This document shows, one piece after another, positions 1-10,448 of a stretch of DNA of 64,000 nt. Below the pieces are notes generated by a model. It had not been told where the DNA came from, did no database searches, and saw only the letters and a program-made list of their open reading frames with translations. Source of the stretch: Enchytraeus crypticus (lineage: Eukaryota; Annelida; Clitellata; Enchytraeida; Enchytraeidae); NCBI GenBank assembly GCA_905160935.1, contig CAJHZI010000746.1, positions 134,001 through 198,000 on the forward strand, given 5' to 3'. Position 1 is the first letter of the stretch; each line of letters opens with the position of its first letter. A program made the position numbers and the translations under genes.

Positions 1-53
1 TATTATTATTATTATTATTATAATCTTTCTCAAGCACGAGGTCGTCTCGGCAG

Positions 54-300
54 ACAAACACGCATTATGGTAAAATGAACAACTATGTTGATGGTATCAC
101 TTGTAATATACATGTAACATGTTTAAACCGTTAGGAAATTTACATGTAGACCATTTTCTGTATAAACAGTCAAGTGAATGTCCGAGATTTTACTCTCAGA
201 TCAGCGAGGCATGGAATCGAACCCACGTGAGTTCAACTCACCTCAGGATCTGTCATTCAAAACTTCACGACGTTACCGTTAAGCTATGGAGACATTCAAA
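54..300 (-). mobile_element. SINE family B copy (tRNA-derived)
   Basis: On the minus strand this copy has a tRNA-like head with a B-box-like GGGTTCGATTCC and an upstream TAACGGTAACG stretch, followed by a body that ends near the left edge. The same sequence recurs at 11894-12134, 12848-13084 and 40348-40585, so it is a dispersed family and not a functional tRNA gene. Length is about 245 bp. Confidence 0.75.
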
Positions 301-796
301 GTAAACTAATAAAATAAGGTACAGTCCTAGTATCAGTGATAAAGAGATTAACTCTTCTTGTATTGCTAGTTATTAAATTAGTATACTTTTTAGGTTATTT
401 AATTTACTAGGTTTTTTAATTAATTAGATTATTTTACTAGGTTTTTGGTTTATATGATACTACTTTATTTAATATGTTATTTAATTCATTAGGTTATTTT
501 ATTTAACATAGCAGTTTCTGAGTCAGAAAGCAAATTACAGCTGTTTTAAGAGGTTACTGAATTTATTAGGTTATTGTATTTAGTATACTTTCCCATTTTT
601 ATTATATTACTACATTTATTATGTTATTTTATTAATCAGGTTGTTTTACTTATTATGATATTTCATTAATTAGGTAATGCTACACGACAAGCTGGATCCA
701 CCAATCATGCAAGAATCTGGTATTCTTGTGCAAGCAGGAGCAACAATATACATCGCGGTCGAGCTACAAAACGTATGTTTATACCTCCAATTATGG

Positions 797-842
<46 letters not shown>

Positions 843-876
843 TATATACATATATATATATACATGTATATATATA

Positions 877-1027
877 AGGTAAGAAGCTCTTGTTAACGTC
901 AGTTCGAAAGTTCCTCGCTCGAAAGCGATATCAGTGATGGAAGAGCCCAGGATTTGAACCCCGTAGGCCCCTACATACTGATCCGCGGTCGAGTACCTTA
1001 CCGACATCGCCACTGTTTTTAGCCAGT

Positions 1028-1029
<2 letters not shown>
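877..1029 (-). mobile_element. SINE family A copy (left palindrome arm)
   Basis: Reverse complement shows the family A order: GCGATGTCGGTAAGGTACTC head, a GGGGTTCAAATCCTGGG B box, then the ACTGATATCGC and CTGACGTTAAC tail. It pairs with the copy at 1290-1445. Confidence 0.8.
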
Positions 1030-1074
<45 letters not shown>

Positions 1075-1129
1075 TTATATATATATATATATATATAATT
1101 ATAGAAATACATTTGTATAAACACACACA

Positions 1130-1194
<65 letters not shown>

Positions 1195-1289
1195 TTGTAT
1201 ATGTCCGTGTGTGTCTATACAAATGTATTTCTATAATTATATATATATATATATAAATGTATACATATATATATATATATATATATATG

Positions 1290-1440
1290 CATGCCATTGT
1301 CTAAAAACAGTGGCGATGTCGGTAAGGTACTCGACCGCGGATCAGTATGTAGGGGCCTACGGGGTTCAAATCCTGGGTTCCGTCACTGATATCGCTTTCG
1401 AGCGAGGAACTTTCGAACTGACGTTAACAAGAGCTTCTTA

Positions 1441-1445
<5 letters not shown>
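1290..1445 (+). mobile_element. SINE family A copy (right palindrome arm)
   Basis: Head GGCGATGTCGGTAAGGTACT, B box GGTTCAAATCC and tail ACTGACGTTAAC are all legible. Almost a perfect inverted copy of 877-1029. Confidence 0.8.
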
Positions 1446-1497
<52 letters not shown>

Positions 1498-1524
1498 ATA
1501 TATACCTGTATATATATATATACC

Positions 1525-1571
<47 letters not shown>

Positions 1572-1682
1572 ATTATATATAGACATGTATATATATACAT
1601 GTACATGTATAAATATATATATGTATATATAAATGTATATATAATATAATTATATATATATTATATATATTATTATATATAC

Positions 1683-1729
<47 letters not shown>

Positions 1730-1757
1730 TGTGTGTGTCTATACAAATGTATTTATA

Positions 1758-1799
<42 letters not shown>

Positions 1800-1825
1800 A
1801 ATGTACATATAATATATATATAATA

Positions 1826-1873
<48 letters not shown>

Positions 1874-2070
1874 CGTATAGGCCTATGTATATATTTATGT
1901 CATTGTGCATGTGTGTATGTGTAGGCCTATGTATGGTTGTGCATGTATGCGTACGTTTGTGTATTTTTCTATGTGTGTGTAGGTATGTGTGTATGTGGTA
2001 TGTGTGCATGTGTGTATATGCGTGTACATGTGTCTGTGCATGTGTATGTGTGAACGTGTATGTGTAGGTG
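1446..2070. repeat. (TA)n and TG-rich low-complexity tract
   Basis: From 1446 to about 1870 the sequence is almost only TA dinucleotide with scattered ACATGTA interruptions. From about 1880 to 2070 it changes to TGTG/TATG-rich DNA. Open frames here are repeat artefacts. Confidence 0.9.
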
Positions 2071-2225
2071 TCTCAATGAAAGATGTGATTCGTATAGTTA
2101 TACGGAGTTTATCTCTACATATTCTACTCGTTTAATCGCCTTTAAACATTTCAATGTCTAGATCGCGGGTACATAGAGCGGTATGCTGATTCTGTCCAAC
2201 GGAATGTTACAGTTAGTCCTACAAT

Positions 2226-2300
2226 AAAGCTGGTAAAGTTAAGGTTAACGTCAGTTTCCTCACTCGAAAGTGATGTCAGTGACGGACTAGCCCGATAGCA
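2226..2300 (-). mobile_element. SINE family A, 3' fragment
   Basis: The plus strand reads AAGGTTAACGTCAGTTTCCT and CGAAAGTGATGTCAGTGACGG, the complement of the family A tail. The tRNA-like head is missing. Confidence 0.65.
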
Positions 2301-3113
2301 CAGCAGTGCGTAGCTTGTTAGGCCTACATAGATACATTTTCTTGTATTCGATTACTCAGATTAACTTAATTATTTAATAATTAACAGTCTGTATTACTAT
2401 AAAGAACTCGCGTCGCTGTTGCTGCCTTCGTGTCGCAACTCGCCGTTGGAGCACAGCACAGGACGTTTGTTCGGTCCGTGACTCTAATTTAATGCCTTGG
2501 CCTACTCTAACTAGCACACATGAGATGGTATTCTCAGAGGCGTGTGGGACTCCGATCTGAAGTAGTTGTGAGGCTCTCTGTGATTAATCCTTACTGATGA
2601 TTATCGAAGTCAAGGCACAGATTTTTCAATAGCATCTCAAAATTTAATAGTCAATAAGAACAGCAATACAATTTAATATGTACGAACACTAAAACTTAAA
2701 ATTTAATATAAGATCTAAACACACAATCCCTAAAATATCAATACTCCGACTTCAACTCCGGTTTCGGCCCTCGGCCTACGCCGTGTGGACTTGCCCGTCT
2801 CGCCGCCACAACTTCAATAATCTCCCTTCTACCCGAATATCCAGTATTCTACCACAGGTGACGCTTGGTCATTTGGTAACTGACCAATCAGATTCAATTA
2901 CTCTGCAGCTCTGACCACTGCCTGACCAATAGCACAAATGCTGGATTGTGACAAAAATTATATCCATAATAATTAATAATAAATTAATTATATATGTATA
3001 ATTTCAAGTTCTCAACATTACAATATTACTAATTTTAACTTTTAGTCATCTTTTAGATGTACGTTATAAGTCGTTCATGATATGAATCAATGTATGCATC
3101 TGTAATCGTTGAG
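2301..3113. other. Unassigned DNA upstream of the channel exons
   Basis: No exon or known element recognised. Two locally GC-richer patches (about 2408-2475 and 2745-2830) stand out from the AT-rich surroundings, and a CCAATCAG/CCAATAG pair lies near 2885-2935. It may be an intron of the channel gene or a diverged mobile element. Confidence 0.3.
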
Positions 3114-3243
3114 GTTACGGAGTTGGGACCCCCATACAGCGACTGTATAGCAGATCCTAGCTACAGGAGCAAGATTTGTGTGCAGGAGAAAATCAGGGAT
3201 GTGATTGTGGAAGTGTGCAAATGTCGTCCATCTGGTATTCCAG
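3114..3243 (+). CDS. DEG/ENaC channel, penultimate exon
   Basis: Starts in phase 0 after a weak GTTGAG acceptor, the only AG after an in-frame TGA at 3078-3080. Ends with one base of a Gly codon before GTATGA. It encodes the GPPYSDC cysteine-rich segment. Confidence 0.75.
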
Positions 3244-4015
3244 GTATGAAGTCAGTGGAATTAAACCGTTATTTTAATGTTAACTCCTCAAGATTTATTT
3301 AGAAGTCTGTTTCTGTACTTCCGTCATTTTTAAATATTCTTGTGGAATATCAGAAACACTGTCAATATCAAGTTCTCAATTCAATGGTTTCAAAGTGTAG
3401 GCTCTCCATCTGATGTAGAGAAGTTAGATCAAATATGTGAGTCGTTACTGTTGAATTGGGCCTATTTAAAACAGTGTATGCAATTGTAATGGAATACTTT
3501 CAGGTACAGCCCGAGCATGCACTATACTAGAAGACTACGAATGCGTACGACCTAATTTCATAAAAATATATCTCCTGGGTGGACTCACCGCTACCACGGA
3601 CACCCAATGTCCCCGGGAATGTCACAACCGCATGTACAAATACAGCGTGTCCCAATCCACTCTCTCCGATAGATTTAAATCCTACGCGATGAACCTGAGC
3701 TACGGATTGATCTCCAAGGACTATCTCTCCAGCAGCTTTACCTCGGTGCAGGTATTCTACTCCTCTCTGAAGTACGTGGACATCTCGATGACACCCTCCT
3801 ACTCGTTCTCTGCCTTACTGAGTGATATAGGAGGGGCTCTGGGTCTCGCCCTCGGCTCGACCGTTCTCACTCTGATAGAGATTGTAGAGGTGTCCTATCA
3901 CCTGCTGGGCTACTTCAGAAAGAGACAAATAGCTAAAAGTCAAGAGAAATCTGCCGATGATTCCACAAAGAATTCCAGTTTCGATGAACATATAATTAAA
4001 GACGCGCCCTTGTAA
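3114..4015 (+). CDS. DEG/ENaC family sodium channel, C-terminal two exons
   Basis: Two joined exons, 3114-3243 and 3504-4015, give the last 213 residues of an amiloride-type (degenerin/ENaC) cation channel of the plasma membrane. The first exon holds the extracellular LGPPYSDC motif and spaced cysteines ending VEVCKCRPSG. The second has more cysteines (CTILEDYEC, CPRECHN), then the pre-TM2 and pore/TM2 signature SALLSDIGGALGLALGST with the G-x-G-type selectivity region and LTLIEIVE, and a short cytoplasmic tail ending DAPL before TAA. The intron is phase 1 on both sides (CCAG/GTATGA donor, TTTCAG acceptor). TM1 and most of the ectodomain are not present, so the 5' exons lie upstream or outside the window. 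The exact subfamily (peptide-gated, acid-sensing or degenerin) cannot be told from this part. An AATAAA lies at 4388-4393. Confidence 0.9.
3504..4015 (+). CDS. DEG/ENaC channel, last exon
   Basis: Starts after ATACTTTCAG with two bases completing the Gly codon. It reads 169 residues to TAA and includes the whole TM2/pore signature and the C-terminal tail. Confidence 0.92.
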
Positions 4016-4867
4016 GCCTGTTTGGTTACGCGCCATTCAGTCTGATTTGTTGTTTACATACTGGTAAATTTATACATACATGTATATGAAAATATGTGAG
4101 CTGGGCCAGTGGCTTATGGGCAAGTTGTTCTGTTCGAACGTCGAATGGTACGTGCATGGTTCAAATCCAGTTATACAGTCACTCCCGGAGCAGGAAACTG
4201 ACGTTAAACTTTGGTTTGTCATTTAAGTTTGGTAGTGAATTCCAGATCTGTGCTATCTGTATTTATTGTAGGAATGACTCATTGATGATACAAATAATAC
4301 TTGCTATAGCTCAGAGCATGTTTCTGTTAAAAAATGTAAAGTCAAACGAAAAGCTATTGTTTCATTGGTAAAATGACTTAGCATTAAAATAAAATGAAGT
4401 CATCGCAACAAATTGCCTCGATTATTATTCTTCTGATCAAAAAGAAACGCTAGTGATCACTAGCAGAGAATGACATAAGAAAATGTACCTGTTAGCAGAA
4501 AATTTTAGAGAGAAAAACAAAAGTACCTGCTAGCCGAGAATGAGTGAGGAAAAATAAAGTTATAGCTAGCAGAGAAAAATACAAAGAAGAACAAAAGTAA
4601 CTGCTAACAGAAAATGATACAGGCTATATAAAAAGAAAGTGACTGCCAGCAGAGAATGATATGGAATTATGTAACGTGAGTTGAAGTAAAGTTGAAGGAA
4701 GTCCAAGAAGTCAGTTGAAGGAAGTCCAATACTGACTGTTGTGACAGAACTTGATCTATGTCAGTAGAGAAGATGAATACAAAACTGACTCAGTTAAGTG
4801 ACACGTTGTGTTAAATAGAATTACAATATACACGAGAGACAAGCTACGCAAAGTAGAGTATGTCACA

Positions 4868-4899
<32 letters not shown>

Positions 4900-5056
4900 A
4901 TTAATGCTCTGTCGCCATTTACCACACGAGCAGTCCACGGTTGGTCTATTCTTCAGCAAGCCGGACATAACACAAGCATGGACACTACATGGATTATATG
5001 CACAACTGACTTGAGGTGAGGGTAATAACTTACAAATCTTAAAATAGTTCCATTGC
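4016..5056. other. Intergenic, with SINE-like copy and repeats
   Basis: About 4096-4225 (plus) is a diverged tRNA-like SINE: it has CATGGTTCAAATCC as B box and the GGAAACTGACGTTAAAC tail shared with families A and C. About 4440-4640 contains a loose repeat of TAGCAGAGAATGA-like units. 4869-4899 is (CT)n. 4900-4990 resembles the head of families E/F. Confidence 0.55.
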
Positions 5057-5173
5057 TTAAAAAGCTAAGGTTAAAGCCAGTTTCCTCACTGGAAAGCGAT
5101 GTCAGTGACGGGCGAGCCCAGGAATTGAACCCCGCACCTACTGATCCGCGGTCGAGTATCTTACCGACTTCTT
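5057..5173 (-). mobile_element. SINE family A copy
   Basis: The plus strand shows the complement of the family A tail (AGTTTCCTCACTGGAAAGCG), of the B box (AGGAATTGAACCCCGCAC) and of the head (GATCCGCGGTCGAGTATCTT). The head is truncated after ACCGACTTC. Confidence 0.75.
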
Positions 5174-5477
5174 AAGCTCTATTCTTTCTATTTCTCTCAA
5201 ATTCAGAGAAGTTAATAGAAATTGATACGATGAAAAACTTTGCACATGACAACCACGGTGGTATAATAACAGAAATACGCATCTAACATTTTCTAATACA
5301 GATTGTTAAAAAATGCGACGGTTATTACAAGTGACACATTTAACACAAAACAAGGAAATTAAAACAGGACAACACTTAACACAAAAAGTTCTATGTAAAT
5401 CTAGAGACTGCGACAGTAATATTAAAAATAAATAAATAGTTATAAAATAGCCTTAGCAATTCATGATAAGTATAGCA

Positions 5478-5925
5478 TACAGCATGATACACCATCTAAG
5501 ATACAGAATGATACATCACTTAACATGCAGCATGACACACCACTTAACATACAGAATGATACAACACCTTACATTAAGAATGATACATAACTTAACATAC
5601 ATCATGATACACCACTTAACATACAGCGTGATACATCACTTAACATACAGCGTGATACACCACTTAACATACAATATGATACATCATTTAACATACAACA
5701 TGATACATCACTTAACATACAGCACGATACACCACTTAACATACAACATGATACACCACTTAACATACAACATGATACATCACTTAAGATACAGCATGAT
5801 ACATCACTTAACATACAACATGATACATCACTTAACATACATCATGATACACCACTTAACATACAACATGATACACAGCCTAACATACAACATGATACAC
5901 CACATAACATACAGAATGACATTAA
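5478..5925. repeat. 24-bp minisatellite, about 18-19 units
   Basis: The unit is close to ATGATACATCACTTAACATA plus four variable bases. Because 24 is a multiple of three, every frame stays open and gives apparent repeat proteins on both strands. No splice sites or initiation context support a gene. Confidence 0.9.
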
Positions 5926-6386
5926 GCTCCAAACACTCAAATATATTATCTATATATATATATATATATATATATCAACTCTATGGCGTCTCTTTGTGGA
6001 CACTAGAATAGTCTCTTACAACATTCCTCCTCCACCAATCAGGATCCATGGCGAGATCATATACATCACCACCCGCAAGATTACATTTAGTATCTATTGA
6101 ACTTAAATCTTTATATATTGTCTTATTAAATTATGCTTATTTCCCATACCTATCCTTAATTTGTTAATCTATGTTTAAGAGCTTTCCTTATTGGTATGTT
6201 TTCGGGGTATCACATGTAAAATATATTATACAGAGAGAACTTTATGCATACACTATTGAACAGGAGTAGAGCATAATGATATTGTCCATGTTTATATGGT
6301 AAACAACGACAAACAGTCATGTTCAATCAGTTCAATCAATCAATCAATCAGTTCAATCAGTTCTTTCAGTTCAATCAATCAATCAA

Positions 6387-6641
6387 TCAGTCGCTACTGA
6401 GTCCAGATGCCCCGCTGAACCCCACCACGCTGGATCTCTGATTGTAGGTGCGGCCATGTTTGATTGACTGATGCTGCAGCAGATTCTTACGCTCATAGTA
6501 AGACTTGTCGCAGCCGGGATAGTCGCAGACAAACTGCTTGGCGTCAGAGTGAATGGGTCTGCGTGGATTCTGGAACGGATGCCTGGAAGAAGAGAGAGGC
6601 CTGTTGGACATGTAGTGATGGCTAAATCCGTGACGTTTTAT
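6387..6641 (-). CDS. C2H2 protein, exon 2 with the zinc finger
   Basis: Begins after TTTACTGTATTTCAG, encodes a basic stretch (RHPFQNPRRP), the C2H2 finger and the C-terminus GLSSD before TGA. Confidence 0.88.
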   Translation of the reverse strand: MKRHGFSHHYMSNRPLSSSRHPFQNPRRPIHSDAKQFVCDYPGCDKSYYERKNLLQHQSIKHGRTYNQRSSVVGFSGASGLSSD

Positions 6642-6736
6642 CTGAAATACAGTAAAAACCAAACATTAACATTTCATATATCATTATCAGTATGTTAGCG
6701 CTGTAGTTAGTATACGCAATAACTGCAGTGACAGAA

Positions 6737-6798
<62 letters not shown>

Positions 6799-8628
6799 TA
6801 TATGTGTGTATATATATATCTATATATATATAATATATCCGGGCAGAAGTTGACTAAATGTAGTTACTAAGCAGTACAGTTATTTTGAAGTTAGCTTCTC
6901 ATGAACTACTTCTTAACTACTAGTTAGCTACATTTTAGTTGACTACTTTATAGATAACAAGGAGGTAACTAAAAACATGAATCGAAGTATGGGGCGAAGA
7001 TTGAGAAGCTAAGAATAAATAAATATAAAACAAAACAAGAGATAAAGTTGAAAAGCTGAAATTAATGTCAATTTCTTCCCTCTAAAGTGATATCAGTGAC
7101 AAACGAGCCCAGGATTTGAACTCACACATACTGATCCACAGTCGGATATCTAACCAACATCGCCATTGGCCCATTTTTAACTATTGCCAGACATTTAGAT
7201 AGATAGTTCTAACCTATTTGCTATGTAAAAGTACACAGAAATAAAAATCTGATTTTAATACAATATTTCTTAAAAAAGGCAATCGGAGCCAGTAGAATGC
7301 GTAAATCCTGAGATTTAAAAAGGACTTAATTCTTGCATAATCTACAGCTATTTGAGGGGTCCTACAAGGCAATTGTGTAGATCACTGCAATATATTAAGT
7401 AAGAGTGGAACAAGCACGGTGATTTTAGTTTATTCATATTAGAAGACAATACAAAATTAGTTTTAACTTTTACACCACAATAATATAAATCGATAATCCT
7501 ACACAGGAGAACATTAGTAATAGTGATTCGTTAAGAATAAATACGTGACTTAATAGCGAGAGGCAATAAATTGATTAAGTCAGACAGGTGTAGTAACACA
7601 AGTGAATTTTACATCATAGCACCTACCTGTCTTGTAAACTGAGGCAATCTCGATGTATTTGGCAATCTTCTGTCCACTGCACTCCAAAAACCATCCTGAG
7701 ATGGCCCTTGTTGTAGCCGTATAGATGCAATATCAATGTACTCTGAATTACCATCCGTATTTACACTACTCTGGTTCCTGTGAACATTTTCGAGATCTGG
7801 AACATTTTTGTTTTTGGTAGCACTTGTAAGTTCATGAGATTTTTGGTTACTTATAAAATTTCCAGATACAGGATATTTCCATGTTCTTCCTGTATTGCAT
7901 AGAGATGGATTCTTGTGATTCTGGGTTATATTTTCAGGTATCAATAATGCATTGCATTCTTCCATTACATAACTTACATCATCATCATCATCTTCAATTT
8001 TTATTTCATCTTTTAGCTGCATAACAGCGTTACAGTCATGTTGTAATGTCGTCGGTTCACATTCAGTATTTAGGTCGCTACAGGAAGACGCTGGATTCTC
8101 AGAGTAATTCTCACTTGCTTCGTCACTTCGTGGTATCTCATGCAAAGTTGTATTAGCATCATAAGTAGAGTTCATTTGATTCAAGCCATTGCTATTTTGT
8201 AAACCTTTAGATGGATCAGAATTACTGCTATTAGATCTCTGTTTTCTATTTGGTGCTGTGGCGTCAGTTTTGTCGAACAATTCCGGAACATTCTCTGTCG
8301 TCATGCAAGGCACTTCATCACGACTTTTCACTTTTGTAACAGCCGGCTCGGGCCCCGAGGAAGATAAATTAACGTCTATAGCAGCGCTGATAGGTTGTAG
8401 ACCTTCCTTACTAGTTAAGTCGTCAATCTGAATAATAAATATGTCGCCCTCATCTATAGTTATTCCAAGCAATCCTTGCACTCGAAGCGACTTTTGGAAC
8501 CCTAAGCCGTTGCTACATAGTAGTTTAACAGTTTCTTTTAATAATGTTGAAACTCTCTCCTGATCTCCCTTCATATTGCTGAAAAACTTAAGACATTTAG
8601 TATTTCTAATTTCTATCAAGGCTGACAT
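6387..8628 (-). CDS. Two-exon protein with one C2H2 zinc finger
   Basis: Exon 1 (8628-7627, 334 codons) and exon 2 (6641-6387, 84 residues plus TGA) join in phase 0 (ACAG/GTAGGT donor, TATTTCAG acceptor) to give a 418-residue protein. Residues about 1-75 form a folded-looking domain with hydrophobic spacing (LLKETVKLLC, LLGITIDEGDIFIIQID). The middle is polar and low-complexity, with an acidic run of five Asp next to IKIE, a sumoylation-type site. Near the C-terminus is one finger, CDYPGC, a 12-residue loop, then HQSIKH (C-x4-C-x12-H-x4-H). A single finger with the N-terminal domain suggests a nuclear regulator, but I do not recognise the family. The start is the first ATG after stops upstream. 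The gene is convergent with the channel gene and divergent from the arrestin gene. Confidence 0.85.
6741..6835. repeat. (TA)n microsatellite with palindromic (CA)/(GT) core
   Basis: TA repeats flank ACACACATATATATATGTGTGT, so the tract is self-complementary. Confidence 0.85.
7045..7175 (-). mobile_element. SINE family A copy, diverged, in the C2H2 intron
   Basis: Complement of the tail (ATTAATGTCAATTTCTTCCC), B box (AGGATTTGAACTC) and head (ATCGCCATTGGCCC) are recognisable with many changes. Confidence 0.65.
7627..8628 (-). CDS. C2H2 protein, exon 1
   Basis: Open for 334 codons from ATG at 8628. Donor CAG/GTAGGT; a second in-frame GTAG/GTGCT donor lies four bases on and would break the frame. 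Confidence 0.85.
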
Positions 8629-10330
8629 AATATTTGCACAATTTATGAAATAAGATAAACCTTACAAGAAAATTAATATTTTGCCAGAAAATCAGTTGTT
8701 AATAAGTACCTTTATATAACAAATATTTTAAAATATATGTTGAAAGTAGAATACAATCGCGGCAGAAAGTTAAAAATCCGAAAGATGCATATTTAATAGA
8801 TATTTAAAAGCTCTATGTTAAACTAGAAGAAATGTAATTAAAATTGCATGTTGATTAATAAGTTTTAAATTTTCGATTAAATTTATCGTTTACTTATCAA
8901 ACTTACTAATAAAATTAAATTCGGAGCTTGATGCTGTCAAGAAAGTTAATATTACACTTTATGGGTCACATACTTTAAGAATATCCTAGAAATAAAAGTC
9001 AACATACCAAATTTATGCTTTTAGATTTTACAAATACAACAAAATATACTGAAAATTATCCAATGGGAAATTCCGTAGAAGACGGTGTTGCCATGTGCAG
9101 AGTATTTTGGCACAATTCCATACGAAAGTAGCAGTCAAAATTTTACTCATTAACTTAGCGCAAGATATTGAGAAAAAAGGCCACTCAAAGGTTAATGTAA
9201 ATTAGAAAACAGATTACTAGCTTTAAACCGCCCTGCACATTATATAGTACCTTAAAATAGACAAGAAAAGATATTTTTATAGATATTCTAGATATTTTCA
9301 ACAGCAAAAGCCCCTTCAAATTAATTGCTGAGCAAATTTTAAATGTGACATTTATTAAGCAGATGCAATTAAATATTTACACTCTGGTTAAATTTATCAC
9401 TTAAAATATTAGGAACGAATAAATATTTTAATATGTTAACATTTTTTCATTCGTACGAGAAATTTCTGAAATATCAAGTATATTTAAATGGGTAAATTCA
9501 GTAGGATTCTTCGCTGTTGCGATGAATATGATCTGTGTTTTGGAAAATAATGACAACAATGATTCAGTGAACTTTTTCATGTATAATGAAATTGTCCTGA
9601 TTATTTCATTGAATTAAAATATGACATCTATAATACATCTACGGCTTGAACTGTCTGTACTATGACATGTATGACGAATATTTTTAAAGATTGACATGTA
9701 GTCTATCTTAATTGCTATTAATTTATGTGTAAATCGGAACAAAGGAATTCTACCGCTGCAACATAATAATTACATGTTGGATGGTTGTTTCTTAAGTTTT
9801 GATACTTATTGGTCAAACGTTTAAAATAAATGAATTTTATTTTTCGTGACTAAATCTGTTAAATATTGAAAGGTTAAGTTTTCATATTTAATTTTATTAA
9901 TTTTCATATGGCAAATATCCTTTTCTTTAATTCCCTTTATCTTTCGATCAGTTTCTGGATTTGTTTGCTCCATTTTGGACCTTCTATTGTCTCACCTTAT
10001 TGGATTTGTCTCAATAGTGCTCGATGTTGCCATAGGCGACAGTAGCACCCATATTATTATTTATTTAAATTTGAAAGCTATGTATTGATTTGAATTATTA
10101 TTACTACTTACCCTAATTAGCTTCAGTAACTAAGGCATTAACTATATGTTAGAAAGTAAAAGTATTGGAAAATTCTTGTCCTATGCTCTTTCTTTCTAAC
10201 ATTTTGTTAATGACTATATAATTCTTTTAGTCATAATCAGTGCTAATCTACTAAGACCTTTAAAAGTTTATCAGTGTTCTTTTAGAGGATCGAATGTAAC
10301 ACTACAATGTGATTAAAAGTTGTGCTAACG
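8629..10330. promoter_or_regulatory. Divergent intergenic region between C2H2 and arrestin genes
   Basis: The two start codons (8628 minus, 10331 plus) are 1.7 kb apart on opposite strands, so this AT-rich stretch must carry both promoters or 5' untranslated exons. I see no clear TATA box or CpG cluster. A family D element sits at 9966-10070. Confidence 0.4.
9966..10070 (+). mobile_element. Dispersed element family D copy
   Basis: Shares TTTTGGACCTTCT, TCTCAATAGTGCTCGATGTT and GACAGTAGCAC...ATTATTATT with copies at 10545-10640, 10905-11035, 29410-29545 and others. Confidence 0.65.
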
Positions 10331-10448
10331 ATGGGCCTTATAAATAAATTTGACATTGAATTTATTCATAATCCACCGGTGTACTGCGAAGGTGACACAT
10401 TAGCCGGTCATGTGAGCTTAGTAACAACGGAAGACATCCGATGCAAGT
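10331..10448 (+). CDS. Arrestin exon 1
   Basis: ATG chosen because MGLINKFDIEFIHNPPVY is the usual alpha-arrestin N-terminus. Ends with one base before GTAAGTACG. Confidence 0.9.

Larger units (their letters stand above)
780..1600. repeat. Large AT-rich palindrome with two inverted SINE-A copies
   Basis: A SINE-A copy on the minus strand (about 877-1029) faces a plus-strand copy (about 1290-1445). Both carry the same private differences (an altered B-box flank with GTAGGCCCCTAC and a GAGCTTCTTAC tail), so they are arms of one inverted duplication and not two insertions. The spacer is itself inverted: the motif ending in ACACACAGACATATA near 1120-1140 reappears as its complement near 1200-1230. 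(TA)n tracts fill the rest. A third copy of the GTCTGTGTGTGTCTATACAAATG motif lies at about 1727-1750. Confidence 0.8.

Noticed and set aside
705..2067. Several open frames of 60-139 codons in TA and TG repeats
   Set aside because: They consist of Tyr-Ile or Cys-Val runs from dinucleotide repeats and include SINE DNA. No gene evidence.
5478..5925. CRISPR-like array
   Set aside because: Units abut without unique spacers, and the DNA is eukaryotic.
5463..6011. 182-codon frame on plus and 78-codon frame on minus
   Set aside because: Both come from the 24-bp minisatellite.
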